32,647 nt of DNA from the NCBI GenBank assembly GCA_002728675.1, contig PBVL01000011.1, forward strand, positions 1 to 32,647, read 5' to 3'. Below the pieces are notes generated by a model. It was given only the letters and a program-made list of their open reading frames with translations, did not search any database and was not told where the DNA came from. Origin of the DNA: Gammaproteobacteria bacterium. GTDB taxonomy: Bacteria > Pseudomonadota > Gammaproteobacteria > Pseudomonadales > Azotimanducaceae. The translations under genes were made by a program, and so were the position numbers. This document shows, in pieces, positions 1 to 7,274 of this stretch (the stretch's first letter is position 1; every line of letters starts with the position of its first letter).

Positions 1-60
1 CAATGCCCCATCAACACTCTGGGGATCAACATGAACAACCTACTGGCTTTACACAACTAG
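1..60 (+). CDS. Possible 3' end of a plus-strand gene (partial)
   Basis: One plus-strand frame is open from the window edge to a TAG at 58-60 and reads QCPINTLGINMNNLLALHN. The local sequence is richer in A+T than what follows. If real, it is the C-terminal tail of a gene lying mostly outside the window. Its stop would share the CTAG palindrome at 57-60 with the stop of the minus-strand HAD-UbiA gene. Nineteen codons are too few to assign a family, and an open frame of this length is easily chance. Confidence 0.2.
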   Translation, partial: QCPINTLGINMNNLLALHN

Positions 61-1067
61 AGCAGCAACCCCCCGGCCAGGAGCGCGAGTGCCGGCCGCA
101 ACGTCGCTGACAACCACCATGGCCAGCGCCGATGGGCGCCCGCAAGCGTCGTCGCGGCACCAAGCGCGAGCCCCACTGAGCCCGTCGCGACGCCCAGGCT
201 GAACGTGAGCACAGTGCCGGCGAGCGCCAGGCTCCCTCCTACGCCCAACAGCAGCCCGGGGTGGACCTCCGCATTGGCAATACCCGTCTCCCGCCTGAGC
301 GGATGGCGGCGGTCGACGTCGAGGTCACGAAAACCGCGCGCAATATTCCCGGCTGCAACCAGCATCAGCAAGCCGAAGCCCAGTGCCAGTGCCATCCCGA
401 CCCCCGCCCCACCCGACCACGCGGCCCAGGCCCCGACCAGGGCCAGCAGCAAGGACGGACCACCCAGCGATGCCCACCACCGCGCCGGCGCCCCGCGGCG
501 ATCGTCGATGAGCGTGAAGTCCCGCCCGGCGCGTGCGAGACGCGCGTCGATACCGGCCACGGGATTCACCACCCAGCAGGATTCCGCGCCGGCATAGACG
601 CGCATATCGACGGGTGCGTTGCCGGCGTAGGCAAAGGGACGCCCGGCCTGCCGCAATCTGATCGCTTCGAGCTTGGCATCCCCGATCCGGTTCACAGATG
701 CATCGCTCGCCAACACGGCGTCATATCCGCAGTGGTTCGCAACCGCCTCGACGATGCGTTCATGCGCACCCGATGCAAGGATCAGCTCCGGGCGCTCCGG
801 CCGTCCCAGAAGCTGCTGCACCCGCGCCATGAAAGGTCTGTTGTACGGCAGATTCGCCGCATCGACATCGACCCTGGCTACCAGTTCGTGCTTGACGCGC
901 GCGCGTCCGTGGCGCCACCACCCCAGCACCTGGATGAGCCCCAGTGGGTTTCCCAGGAGATACCGCGCCAGCGTCTCCGCGGACGTATCGCCGTGCACAA
1001 GCGTTCCGTCAAGATCGACGTAGAACGCGTCTGGCTCACTGTTCGACTCCACGCGTGGCCCTTGCAT
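57..1067 (-). CDS. HAD phosphatase fused to a short UbiA-like membrane domain
   Basis: This 336-residue protein has two parts. Residues 14-180 form a HAD hydrolase: motif I is DLDGT at 18-22, motif II lies around S99, a conserved K is at 132, and motif IV lies around G149-D154. Residues 203-336 hold about five hydrophobic segments. The loop at 247-256 (RDLDVDRRHP) resembles the first Asp-rich prenyl-diphosphate site of UbiA prenyltransferases. HAD-UbiA fusions of this kind are normally about 470-500 residues with a second Asp motif, which is absent here, so the membrane domain appears cut in half. The ATG at 1067 has a weak ribosome site. A GTG at 1052 follows AAGGG and may be the true start. 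It diverges from the DAHP synthase leader. The substrate is unknown, and it may be inactive as a transferase. Confidence 0.7.
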   Translation of the reverse strand: MQGPRVESNSEPDAFYVDLDGTLVHGDTSAETLARYLLGNPLGLIQVLGWWRHGRARVKHELVARVDVDAANLPYNRPFMARVQQLLGRPERPELILASGAHERIVEAVANHCGYDAVLASDASVNRIGDAKLEAIRLRQAGRPFAYAGNAPVDMRVYAGAESCWVVNPVAGIDARLARAGRDFTLIDDRRGAPARWWASLGGPSLLLALVGAWAAWSGGAGVGMALALGFGLLMLVAAGNIARGFRDLDVDRRHPLRRETGIANAEVHPGLLLGVGGSLALAGTVLTFSLGVATGSVGLALGAATTLAGAHRRWPWWLSATLRPALALLAGGLLL

Positions 1068-1089
1068 CGGTCCGGAAAGCTATTATGAT
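1062..1089 (+). promoter_or_regulatory. Possible divergent promoter region for the leader/DAHP synthase and the HAD-UbiA gene
   Basis: On the plus strand TTGCAT (1062-1067) is followed after 16 bases by TATGAT (1084-1089). On the minus strand the same bases read CATAAT (1087-1082), a good -10 for the HAD-UbiA gene. The two -10 elements overlap, so the two transcripts may compete. The -35 match is poor on both strands. A start near 1096 would leave almost no room before the leader ATG at 1100 and would exclude the ATG at 1085, so the plus-strand promoter is tentative. Confidence 0.35.
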
Positions 1090-1195
1090 AGCGCGCGTTA
1101 TGACGAAGCAGCGCCCCCAGATCACCGGAGACACGCCATTGCGTGGATCGGCTGCGTGGCAGGGTTATTTTTACTTCGACTGGCTTCGTCGCTGA
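1085..1195 (+). CDS. Aromatic-rich leader peptide of a transcription attenuator
   Basis: A 36-codon ORF lies just upstream of DAHP synthase and ends AWQGYFYFDWLRR-stop. Eight codons near the end (Trp, Gln, Gly, Tyr, Phe, Tyr, Phe, Asp) are followed by a further Trp, so six of ten consecutive residues (1156-1183) are aromatic. A strong intrinsic terminator follows 38 bases after the stop. This is the arrangement of ribosome-mediated attenuators such as trpL and pheL. Here the control codons cover all three aromatic amino acids, which matches a common-pathway enzyme rather than a single branch. The start could be ATG 1085, which has GGAAAG at 1074-1079, or ATG 1100 (31 codons, no clear ribosome site). 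The peptide itself probably has no other function. Confidence 0.75.
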   Translation: MIARVMTKQRPQITGDTPLRGSAAWQGYFYFDWLRR

Positions 1196-1205
1196 CTCAG
1201 TTAGA

Positions 1206-1246
1206 GAAGGCGGCACCGTCCGCCCTCAAGGAAACCCCGAAGGCGG
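1206..1246 (+). promoter_or_regulatory. Competing pairing elements of the attenuator
   Basis: The octamer GAAGGCGG occurs twice, at 1206-1213 and 1239-1246. The single CCGCC at 1220-1224 can pair with the GGCGG of either copy. Pairing with the first copy leaves the terminator intact. Pairing with the second copy opens the upper part of the terminator stem. This gives a simple two-state RNA switch. Which state follows from ribosome stalling is an inference that I could not settle by eye. Confidence 0.5.
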
Positions 1247-1267
1247 AAGCCATCGGGGTTTTTTTTT
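1233..1267 (+). terminator. Intrinsic terminator between the leader peptide and DAHP synthase
   Basis: AACCCCGA (1233-1240) pairs perfectly with TCGGGGTT (1253-1260). After one mismatch the stem continues with GGC/GCC (1242-1244 with 1249-1251), capped by a GGAA tetraloop. A run of nine T follows (1259-1267). It lies only 14 bases before the DAHP synthase ATG and downstream of the leader stop, so it must be read through for the gene to be expressed. That makes it the attenuator terminator and not the end of another gene. Confidence 0.85.
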
Positions 1268-1281
1268 GGAGCAGAAGAACA

Positions 1282-2385
1282 ATGATCGACAGCCGAGTGG
1301 ACGACCTCAACGTGTTAAGTGAACAAACGCTCATCAGCCCAGACCAACTGAAAGCCGCACACCCATTGTCAGACGCCGCCCTGCGCACCGTCTCCGAGGG
1401 TCGCTCGGCGATCAAGAACATTCTCCAGCGTACAGACCCGCGCTTGTTTCTCGTGGTTGGCCCCTGTTCCATCCACGATCCGGTTGCGGCCCTCGAATAT
1501 GCGACGCGTCTGAAAGGCCTGGCCGACGACGTTGCCGACAGCCTGTTCATCGTCATGCGTGTGTACTTCGAGAAGCCCAGGACGACCGTCGGCTGGAAAG
1601 GATTCATCAACGACCCAGGAATGAACGGCTCCTTCAACATCGAGGACGGGCTCGGACAGGGCCGCAAACTGTTGATGGAACTCTCCGAGATGGGCCTGCC
1701 AACTTCAACGGAAGCGCTGGACCCCGTCTCGCCACAGTATCTCCAGGACCTCATCACGTGGAGCGCGATCGGCGCGCGGACCACCGAGTCACAGACCCAC
1801 CGCGAAATGGCAAGCGGACTCTCCTCCGCAGTCGGCTTCAAGAACGGCACGGACGGCGGACTCGAGGTTGCCATCAACGCGCTCCAGTCGGTGTCCGCGC
1901 CCCATCGTTTCCTCGGGATCAACCACCAGGGACAGGTGTCGGTCATTCACACGCGCGGCAACGCCCATGCGCACATCGTGCTGCGTGGTGGCGGCGGCAA
2001 GACGAACTACGACTCAGTATCGGTATCCGTGTGCGAGCAGGAACTGCTCAAGAACGACATCACCCCGAACATCATGATCGACTGCAGTCACGCGAACTCG
2101 AACAAGGACCCCGCACTGCAGCCGCTTGTCATGCAAAACGTAGGACACCAGATCGCCGACGGCAACGGCTCAATCATTGGTCTGATGGTCGAAAGCAACC
2201 TCGGCTGGGGCAATCAGTCGATCCCGGAGGATCTGTCGCTACTGAAGCACGGGGTATCGGTCACCGACGCGTGTGTCGACTGGGAGACAACGGACGCGAT
2301 GATCCGGGAGCTTGCAGAAACGGTGGCGCCGCATCTTGGTGAGCGCAAGCCTCCCGTGCTCTCTGAGATGACCAAGTCCGCGTGA
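1282..2385 (+). CDS. aroF: 3-deoxy-7-phosphoheptulonate (DAHP) synthase, class I
   Basis: This enzyme condenses phosphoenolpyruvate and erythrose 4-phosphate, the first step of the shikimate pathway in the cytoplasm. It has 367 residues, close to the roughly 350 of E. coli AroF, AroG and AroH. Recognisable blocks include GPCSIHDP, EKPRTTVGWKG, ARTTESQTHREMASGLS and DCSHANSNKD, which supply substrate and metal ligands. The wording around TEALDPVSPQYL and GINHQGQ is nearer to the Tyr-type isozyme AroF, but feedback specificity cannot be read with certainty. I chose ATG 1282 because GGAG at 1268-1271 is well spaced. The longer in-frame opening from 1156 runs through the terminator. Expression is probably controlled by the upstream attenuator with Trp, Tyr and Phe codons. 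Confidence 0.95.
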   Translation: MIDSRVDDLNVLSEQTLISPDQLKAAHPLSDAALRTVSEGRSAIKNILQRTDPRLFLVVGPCSIHDPVAALEYATRLKGLADDVADSLFIVMRVYFEKPRTTVGWKGFINDPGMNGSFNIEDGLGQGRKLLMELSEMGLPTSTEALDPVSPQYLQDLITWSAIGARTTESQTHREMASGLSSAVGFKNGTDGGLEVAINALQSVSAPHRFLGINHQGQVSVIHTRGNAHAHIVLRGGGGKTNYDSVSVSVCEQELLKNDITPNIMIDCSHANSNKDPALQPLVMQNVGHQIADGNGSIIGLMVESNLGWGNQSIPEDLSLLKHGVSVTDACVDWETTDAMIRELAETVAPHLGERKPPVLSEMTKSA

Positions 2386-2434
2386 CCCGCCACCGCCGGC
2401 CGGGAACGATCGGCAGCCTGCGGACTTGCGTGGA

Positions 2435-3034
2435 TCAGAAGTAGGCGTTCTCGCGGTTGGAGTGATCCGTCACGTCGCGGACCGCTTTCAACTGCGGAAG
2501 CTGCTCGAGCAGTGTCTTCTCGACGCCGTCTTTCAGGGTCGTATCGACCATTCCGCAGCCCTGGCAGCCGCCGCCGAACTGGAGAATGGCGACATCCTCC
2601 TCGACGATCTCGACGAGCGATACCATCCCACCGTGCGCGGCCAGTGAAGGATTGACCTGGCTGTGCAGCACGTAGTTGATCCGGTCTTCCAGCGGGCTGT
2701 CGTCGGAGACCTTGGGCACCTTGGAGTTCGGCGCCTTGATGGTCAGCTGCCCTCCCATCCGGTCTTTCGCATAGTCCACAAGCGCCTCGTCCAGGAACGG
2801 CACACTGCGCGCCTCGATCCAGCCCGTGAATCCGGTGTACTCCACGCGAATGTCGTCATCCTGCTCTTCACCGGGACGACAATACGCAATGCACGTCTCG
2901 GCGGACGGCGTTCCGGGGTCGGTAATGAAGATCCGGATGCCGACGTTATCGTCTTCCTGTTTGGCCAGCAGTTCCTGCAGGTAACCCTGCGCCGACTCGG
3001 TGATATCGATCATCTTGGCGTCTGTCTCAGACAT
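2435..3034 (-). CDS. nfuA: Fe-S biogenesis protein NfuA
   Basis: NfuA is a carrier that receives a [4Fe-4S] cluster and passes it to client enzymes, chiefly under oxidative stress or iron shortage. The 199-residue product has the two expected domains. An N-terminal degenerate A-type domain occupies about residues 5-100. A C-terminal Nfu domain carries the cluster-binding C-x2-C in [12 protein letters not shown]. coli NfuA has 191 residues and a very similar C-terminal half. The start ATG at 3034 has GGGAG seven bases upstream, so I prefer it over an in-frame Met 32 codons earlier. It faces away from metH across about 150 bases. AcnB, at the far end of the window, belongs to a protein class known to depend on such carriers. 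Confidence 0.95.
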   Translation of the reverse strand: MSETDAKMIDITESAQGYLQELLAKQEDDNVGIRIFITDPGTPSAETCIAYCRPGEEQDDDIRVEYTGFTGWIEARSVPFLDEALVDYAKDRMGGQLTIKAPNSKVPKVSDDSPLEDRINYVLHSQVNPSLAAHGGMVSLVEIVEEDVAILQFGGGCQGCGMVDTTLKDGVEKTLLEQLPQLKAVRDVTDHSNRENAYF

Positions 3035-3187
3035 GGTAGCTCCCAACGAATCCCGACATTTTACGCGAGTCGGGGGCAATCCCAAACCGCTCGCATGAGG
3101 CGACCTCAAGACGATCACCGTGATTTTCAACCTCCCGCCTGTCAGAGACGCCTAAACTGGCCTTCAACGACAGTTGGCAAGCCCCTT

Positions 3188-6100
3188 ATGAACACTCTCG
3201 ATTCACTTCTCGCCCAACGCATCGCTGTGATGGACGGCGCGATGGGCACCATGATCCAGGCGCTTGGACTCGGCGAGGATGACTACCGCGGTGACCTCTT
3301 CCGGGATCATTCCCAGGACATCAAGGGTAACTCCGACATCCTGTCGCTGACCCAGCCTGACGCCATCCGGGATATTCACCTGGAGTACCTGCGCGCGGGC
3401 GCGGACATCGTGGAGACGAACACGTTCACCGCGAATCGTGTGTCCCAGTCCGACTACGGACTCGAAGATCGAGTGTACGACATCAACCTCGCGGCCGCTC
3501 GCGTGGCCCGGTCGGCGGTTGAGCAGATGCTGCGGGAATCGCCCGACCAGCCCAGATTCGTCGCGGGCGCAATCGGACCCACCACCCGTTCCGCCAGCAT
3601 CTCACCGGACGTGAACGACCCCGGCATGCGCAACGTCACGTTCGATGAACTGGTTGACGATTACGGGGAAGGCATTCGCGGACTGGTCGCCGGCGGCGTC
3701 GATGTCCTTCTGATCGAAACCATCTTCGACGTCCTGAACGCCAAGGCCGCGATCTTCGCCGCGCTGACAGCATTCGAGACGACCGGCCAGACGCTTCCGA
3801 TAATGATCTCCGGCACGATCACCGATGCCAGCGGTCGTCTCCTTTCCGGACAAACCACCGGTGCGTTCGTTGCGTCGATGAGTCATGCACGGCCCCTGTC
3901 CATCGGTTTCAACTGCGCGTTGGGCGCTGACGACCTGAGACCGTACGTCGAGGAAGTCGGCCAGCTGTCGAGCGCCTACGTCTCCGCGTACCCGAACCGC
4001 GGACTGCCGAACGAGTTTGGCGAGTACGACGAGACGGTCGGGGCCATGGCCGCGTCGATCGAAGACTACATGGCCAGTGGACTGGTCAACATTGTCGGCG
4101 GGTGCTGCGGAACGACACCGGAACACATCACCGCATTCCGTGAGATGACAAGGCAGCACGCGCCGCGCCAGCGCCCGACCCTCGCGCCCCGGTGCACACT
4201 CTCGGGCCTCGAACCCCTCACGATTGACGACAGTTCGCTGTTCGTGAACGTCGGCGAACGGACCAACATCACCGGGTCAGCGCGGTTCGCCCGGCTGATT
4301 CGCGATGAGAACTATGAGACCGCCCTCGAGGTGGCCCTGGGCCAGGTCAACAACGGCGCCCAGATCATCGACGTCAACATGGACGAAGGGATGCTCGACT
4401 CGCAGGCTGCCATGGTCCGCTTCCTCAACCTGATCTCAGCGGAGCCGGACATCTGCCGCGTGCCGGTCATGGTCGACTCCAGCAAGTGGGACGTCATCGA
4501 AGCCGGGTTGAAGTGCCTGCAGGGCAAGAGCATCGTCAACTCCATCAGTCTGAAGGGGGGCGAGGTCGAGTTCATCGAGCAGGCCGGGCTTTGCCGCAAA
4601 CACGGCGCCGCGGTCGTCGTCATGGCGTTCGACGAGTCCGGTCAGGCCGACACACTCCAACGCAAGACGGAAATCTGCAACCGGTCCTACGACATTCTCG
4701 TCAATCAGGTGGGCTTCCCGCCAGAGGACATCATCTTCGACCCGAACGTGTTTGCGGTCGCGACCGGGATCGAGGACCACAACAGCTACGCCGCGGACTT
4801 CATCGGAGCCTGTGAGCACATCCGGGGTTCGCTGCCACACGCGATGGTCTCGGGCGGAATCAGCAACGTGTCCTTCTCGTTCCGCGGCAACAATCAGGTC
4901 CGCGAGGCAATTCACGCGGTGTTTCTCTACCACGCGATTCGCGCCGGACTGACGATGGGAATCGTCAACGCGGGCCAACTCGCCATCTACGAGGAGATTC
5001 CCGGCGAACTGCGTGACGCGGTCGAGGACGTCGTACTGAACAGGCGCGAGGACGCAACCGAGCGTCTCCTCGAGCTAGCAACCCGCTACAACCTGAAGAA
5101 AGGGGAAACGAACGAAGCGGATCTCGCGTGGCGCGAGGGCCCGGTCGGCGAGCGCCTCGCGCACGCCCTAGTCAAGGGCATTACCACACACATCGTCGAG
5201 GATACCGAAGAGGCCCGGCTTGCGGCGGACCGGCCCATACAGGTCATTGAAGGTCCGCTCATGGATGGCATGAACGAGGTGGGGGAGTTGTTCGGCGCCG
5301 GGAAGATGTTTCTGCCTCAGGTCGTCAAGAGTGCACGGGTCATGAAGCAGGCAGTTGCGCACCTCGTCCCGTTCATCGAGGCCGAGAAGGATGCCGCCAG
5401 CCAGAGCAAAGGCAAGATCGTGATGGCGACCGTCAAGGGTGACGTGCACGACATTGGCAAGAACATTGTTGGCGTTGTGCTCCAATGCAACAACTACGAG
5501 GTCATCGACCTCGGCGTGATGGTCCCGGCGGAAAAGATCATCAACGCGGCCATCGAGGAAGATGCCGACATCATAGGGCTGTCAGGACTGATCACCCCCT
5601 CACTGGATGAGATGGTTCACGTTGCAAGCGAGATGCAGCGACGCGATGTCGCGAAGCCGTTGCTGATCGGCGGCGCAACGACATCCAAGGCCTATACGTC
5701 GGTCAAGGTTGCGCCCTGTTATGACAAGGACGCGACGGTCTATGTTCCGGACGCGTCAAAGGCGGTAGGGGTCGCGACGCGGCTGCTTTCGGCCGAGCAC
5801 AAGCCGGGCTTTTGCGCTGAAGTTGCCGCGGAATATGCGGCGCTGCGTGAGCGGAACGCCAACCGCGCCGCCCGGACGACAACTCTCGACTACGATGCTG
5901 CGGTTGCCAACCGGTTCGTCCCCGAGACGCAGGTCGAACGGAAACGCCCTTCGTTTCTCGGCATTCGCGAGTTCACGAATGTTTCGATTGAATCGCTGAC
6001 GCCTTTCATCGACTGGACGCCGTTTTTCGTCGCCTGGGATCTGGCAGGGAAATACCCGCGCATCCTCGACGACGACGTTGTCGGTGATGCGGCGCGCAGC

Positions 6101-6859
6101 CTGTTCGAGGACGCGCAGGCACTGCTGCGCCGGATCGAGGCGGAGCAACTGCTGCAGGCCAACGCGGTCATTGGGTTCTGGCCGGCCAATCAGGCAGGCG
6201 ACGACATCGTGCTCTATACGAGCGAAGCGCGGACTACGGAACTCAACCGTCTCCACCACCTCCGCCAACAGATGGACAAACCGTCCGGGGGAGTCAACCA
6301 CTGCCTGTCCGACTTTGTGGCGCCGTTCGAGGCGGGAGCCGACTACGTCGGCGGGTTTGTCGTCACGACCGGGATGGGCGCGGACGCGCTCGCGGACGCC
6401 TTCGAGGCAGAGCACGACGACTACAACGCAATCATGACCAAGGCGCTCGCGGACCGTCTCGCGGAAGCATTCGCCGAGTACATGCACGAGCAGGTACGCA
6501 AGGAGCTGTGGGGCTACAGCGCTGACGAAGATTTCAGCAATGCAGAGCTCATCCGTGAGTCGTACACCGGCATCCGTCCGGCGCCCGGCTACCCGGCATG
6601 TCCGGACCACACCGAAAAGCGAACACTGTTCGCGTTGCTGGACGCCACCGAACGCGCGGGCGTGGCCCTGACCGAATCGTGCGCAATGACGCCCGCGGCT
6701 TCGGTCAGCGGATTCTACTTCGCGCACCCGCAGGCGCGGTATTTTGGCCTCGGCAAGATTGGCCGCGATCAAGTCGAGTCGTACGCGACGCGCAAGGGCC
6801 AGTCAGTCGCCGAGACCGAACGCTGGCTCGGACCCAATCTGAACTACAGTCCGGGCTGA
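3188..6859 (+). CDS. metH: Cobalamin-dependent methionine synthase
   Basis: MetH transfers the methyl group of 5-methyltetrahydrofolate to homocysteine through enzyme-bound cobalamin. At 1223 residues it matches the 1227 of E. coli MetH, and all four modules are present in order. The homocysteine domain has zinc ligands C243, C306 and C307. The pterin domain begins near FVNVGERTN. The B12 domain has DVHDIGKN with the cobalt ligand H754. The reactivation domain has [12 protein letters not shown] starting at R1130, the SAM-binding motif. The start ATG 3188 aligns with the E. coli N terminus, although its ribosome site is weak. The reading frame runs far upstream to 2663, but that part is antisense to nfuA. 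I see no cobalamin or SAM riboswitch in the 153 bases upstream. Confidence 0.97.
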   Translation: MNTLDSLLAQRIAVMDGAMGTMIQALGLGEDDYRGDLFRDHSQDIKGNSDILSLTQPDAIRDIHLEYLRAGADIVETNTFTANRVSQSDYGLEDRVYDINLAAARVARSAVEQMLRESPDQPRFVAGAIGPTTRSASISPDVNDPGMRNVTFDELVDDYGEGIRGLVAGGVDVLLIETIFDVLNAKAAIFAALTAFETTGQTLPIMISGTITDASGRLLSGQTTGAFVASMSHARPLSIGFNCALGADDLRPYVEEVGQLSSAYVSAYPNRGLPNEFGEYDETVGAMAASIEDYMASGLVNIVGGCCGTTPEHITAFREMTRQHAPRQRPTLAPRCTLSGLEPLTIDDSSLFVNVGERTNITGSARFARLIRDENYETALEVALGQVNNGAQIIDVNMDEGMLDSQAAMVRFLNLISAEPDICRVPVMVDSSKWDVIEAGLKCLQGKSIVNSISLKGGEVEFIEQAGLCRKHGAAVVVMAFDESGQADTLQRKTEICNRSYDILVNQVGFPPEDIIFDPNVFAVATGIEDHNSYAADFIGACEHIRGSLPHAMVSGGISNVSFSFRGNNQVREAIHAVFLYHAIRAGLTMGIVNAGQLAIYEEIPGELRDAVEDVVLNRREDATERLLELATRYNLKKGETNEADLAWREGPVGERLAHALVKGITTHIVEDTEEARLAADRPIQVIEGPLMDGMNEVGELFGAGKMFLPQVVKSARVMKQAVAHLVPFIEAEKDAASQSKGKIVMATVKGDVHDIGKNIVGVVLQCNNYEVIDLGVMVPAEKIINAAIEEDADIIGLSGLITPSLDEMVHVASEMQRRDVAKPLLIGGATTSKAYTSVKVAPCYDKDATVYVPDASKAVGVATRLLSAEHKPGFCAEVAAEYAALRERNANRAARTTTLDYDAAVANRFVPETQVERKRPSFLGIREFTNVSIESLTPFIDWTPFFVAWDLAGKYPRILDDDVVGDAARSLFEDAQALLRRIEAEQLLQANAVIGFWPANQAGDDIVLYTSEARTTELNRLHHLRQQMDKPSGGVNHCLSDFVAPFEAGADYVGGFVVTTGMGADALADAFEAEHDDYNAIMTKALADRLAEAFAEYMHEQVRKELWGYSADEDFSNAELIRESYTGIRPAPGYPACPDHTEKRTLFALLDATERAGVALTESCAMTPAASVSGFYFAHPQARYFGLGKIGRDQVESYATRKGQSVAETERWLGPNLNYSPG

Positions 6860-6904
6860 CACGGACGCAGCAACCGCGTCAGAGTCGTCTCACTCCGAGG
6901 CCGA

Positions 6905-7039
6905 CTACGACCCGTAGAACGAGATGGTCGTCAACACGATCAGAATGAGTGCAAAGGCGGCGATCGTATCGGCCCGCGTGTCCTGCTCTGCTTCCGTCAG
7001 CTCGCGGGTTTCCTCGCCTTCCTGTTCGTTCTCGCTCAT
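6905..7039 (-). CDS. Small single-pass membrane protein (hypothetical)
   Basis: A 44-codon ORF lies on the minus strand between metH and cysI. The first 24 residues are strongly charged and mostly acidic (MSENEQEGEETRELTEAEQD), and residues 25-41 are a hydrophobic stretch ending ISFYGS. This is the shape of a small inner-membrane protein with an acidic N-terminal tail. An in-frame ATG at 7057 would add six residues. A CATAAT -10-like element lies at 7078-7073. Neither start has a strong ribosome site. I do not recognise the family. The clean polarity pattern argues for a real gene, but its length keeps this uncertain. Confidence 0.5.
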   Translation of the reverse strand: MSENEQEGEETRELTEAEQDTRADTIAAFALILIVLTTISFYGS

Positions 7040-7093
7040 AGGTGCACGTTTCTGCATGGATTTGGCCTGTTGATTATGGCCTATTGCGGGACA

Positions 7094-7124
7094 CGGGGCT
7101 CAGGGCGGGCCCCGGCGTTTTTTT
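7094..7124 (+). terminator. Intrinsic terminator upstream of cysI
   Basis: CGGGGC (7094-7099) pairs with GCCCCG (7109-7114) across a nine-base loop, followed three bases later by seven T (7118-7124). It would stop plus-strand transcription arriving from metH before it enters cysI. Confidence 0.65.
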
Positions 7125-7125
7125 G

Positions 7126-7131
7126 CATAAT
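7126..7131 (+). promoter_or_regulatory. Possible -10 element for cysI
   Basis: CATAAT matches TATAAT at five of six positions and begins two bases after the T run of the preceding terminator. No convincing -35 is present at the right distance, because that position lies inside the GC-rich hairpin, so an activator-dependent promoter is possible. The leader to the cysI start would be about 140 bases. Confidence 0.3.
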
Positions 7132-7274
7132 AGCGCCCCCTGCGCCACGAACGGCGCTGGCTGGATCCTCGGGGCGAAAACCTGAAGGGCCCGCCAACAC
7201 GCAATACTCCCGGGCATTCATCGCGCTGGACGCGACTTGCCCGATTGCGTGCAACCTCGACAAGCGGACCGGGA

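Noticed and set aside
261-1088. 275-codon plus-strand ORF opposite the HAD-UbiA gene
   Set aside because: The minus strand has clear HAD motifs and membrane segments. The plus product is Arg/Pro/His-rich without motifs.
2663-3187. 175-codon N-terminal extension of metH
   Set aside because: The frame is open, but it is antisense to nfuA and has no similarity to the MetH N terminus, which begins at 3188.
3035-3187. Cobalamin or SAM riboswitch before metH
   Set aside because: The 153-base gap has no B12-box-like or SAM-riboswitch-like conserved segments that I could recognise.
5756-6772. 338-codon minus-strand ORF
   Set aside because: It lies wholly antisense to the conserved C-terminal half of metH and has no recognisable motif.
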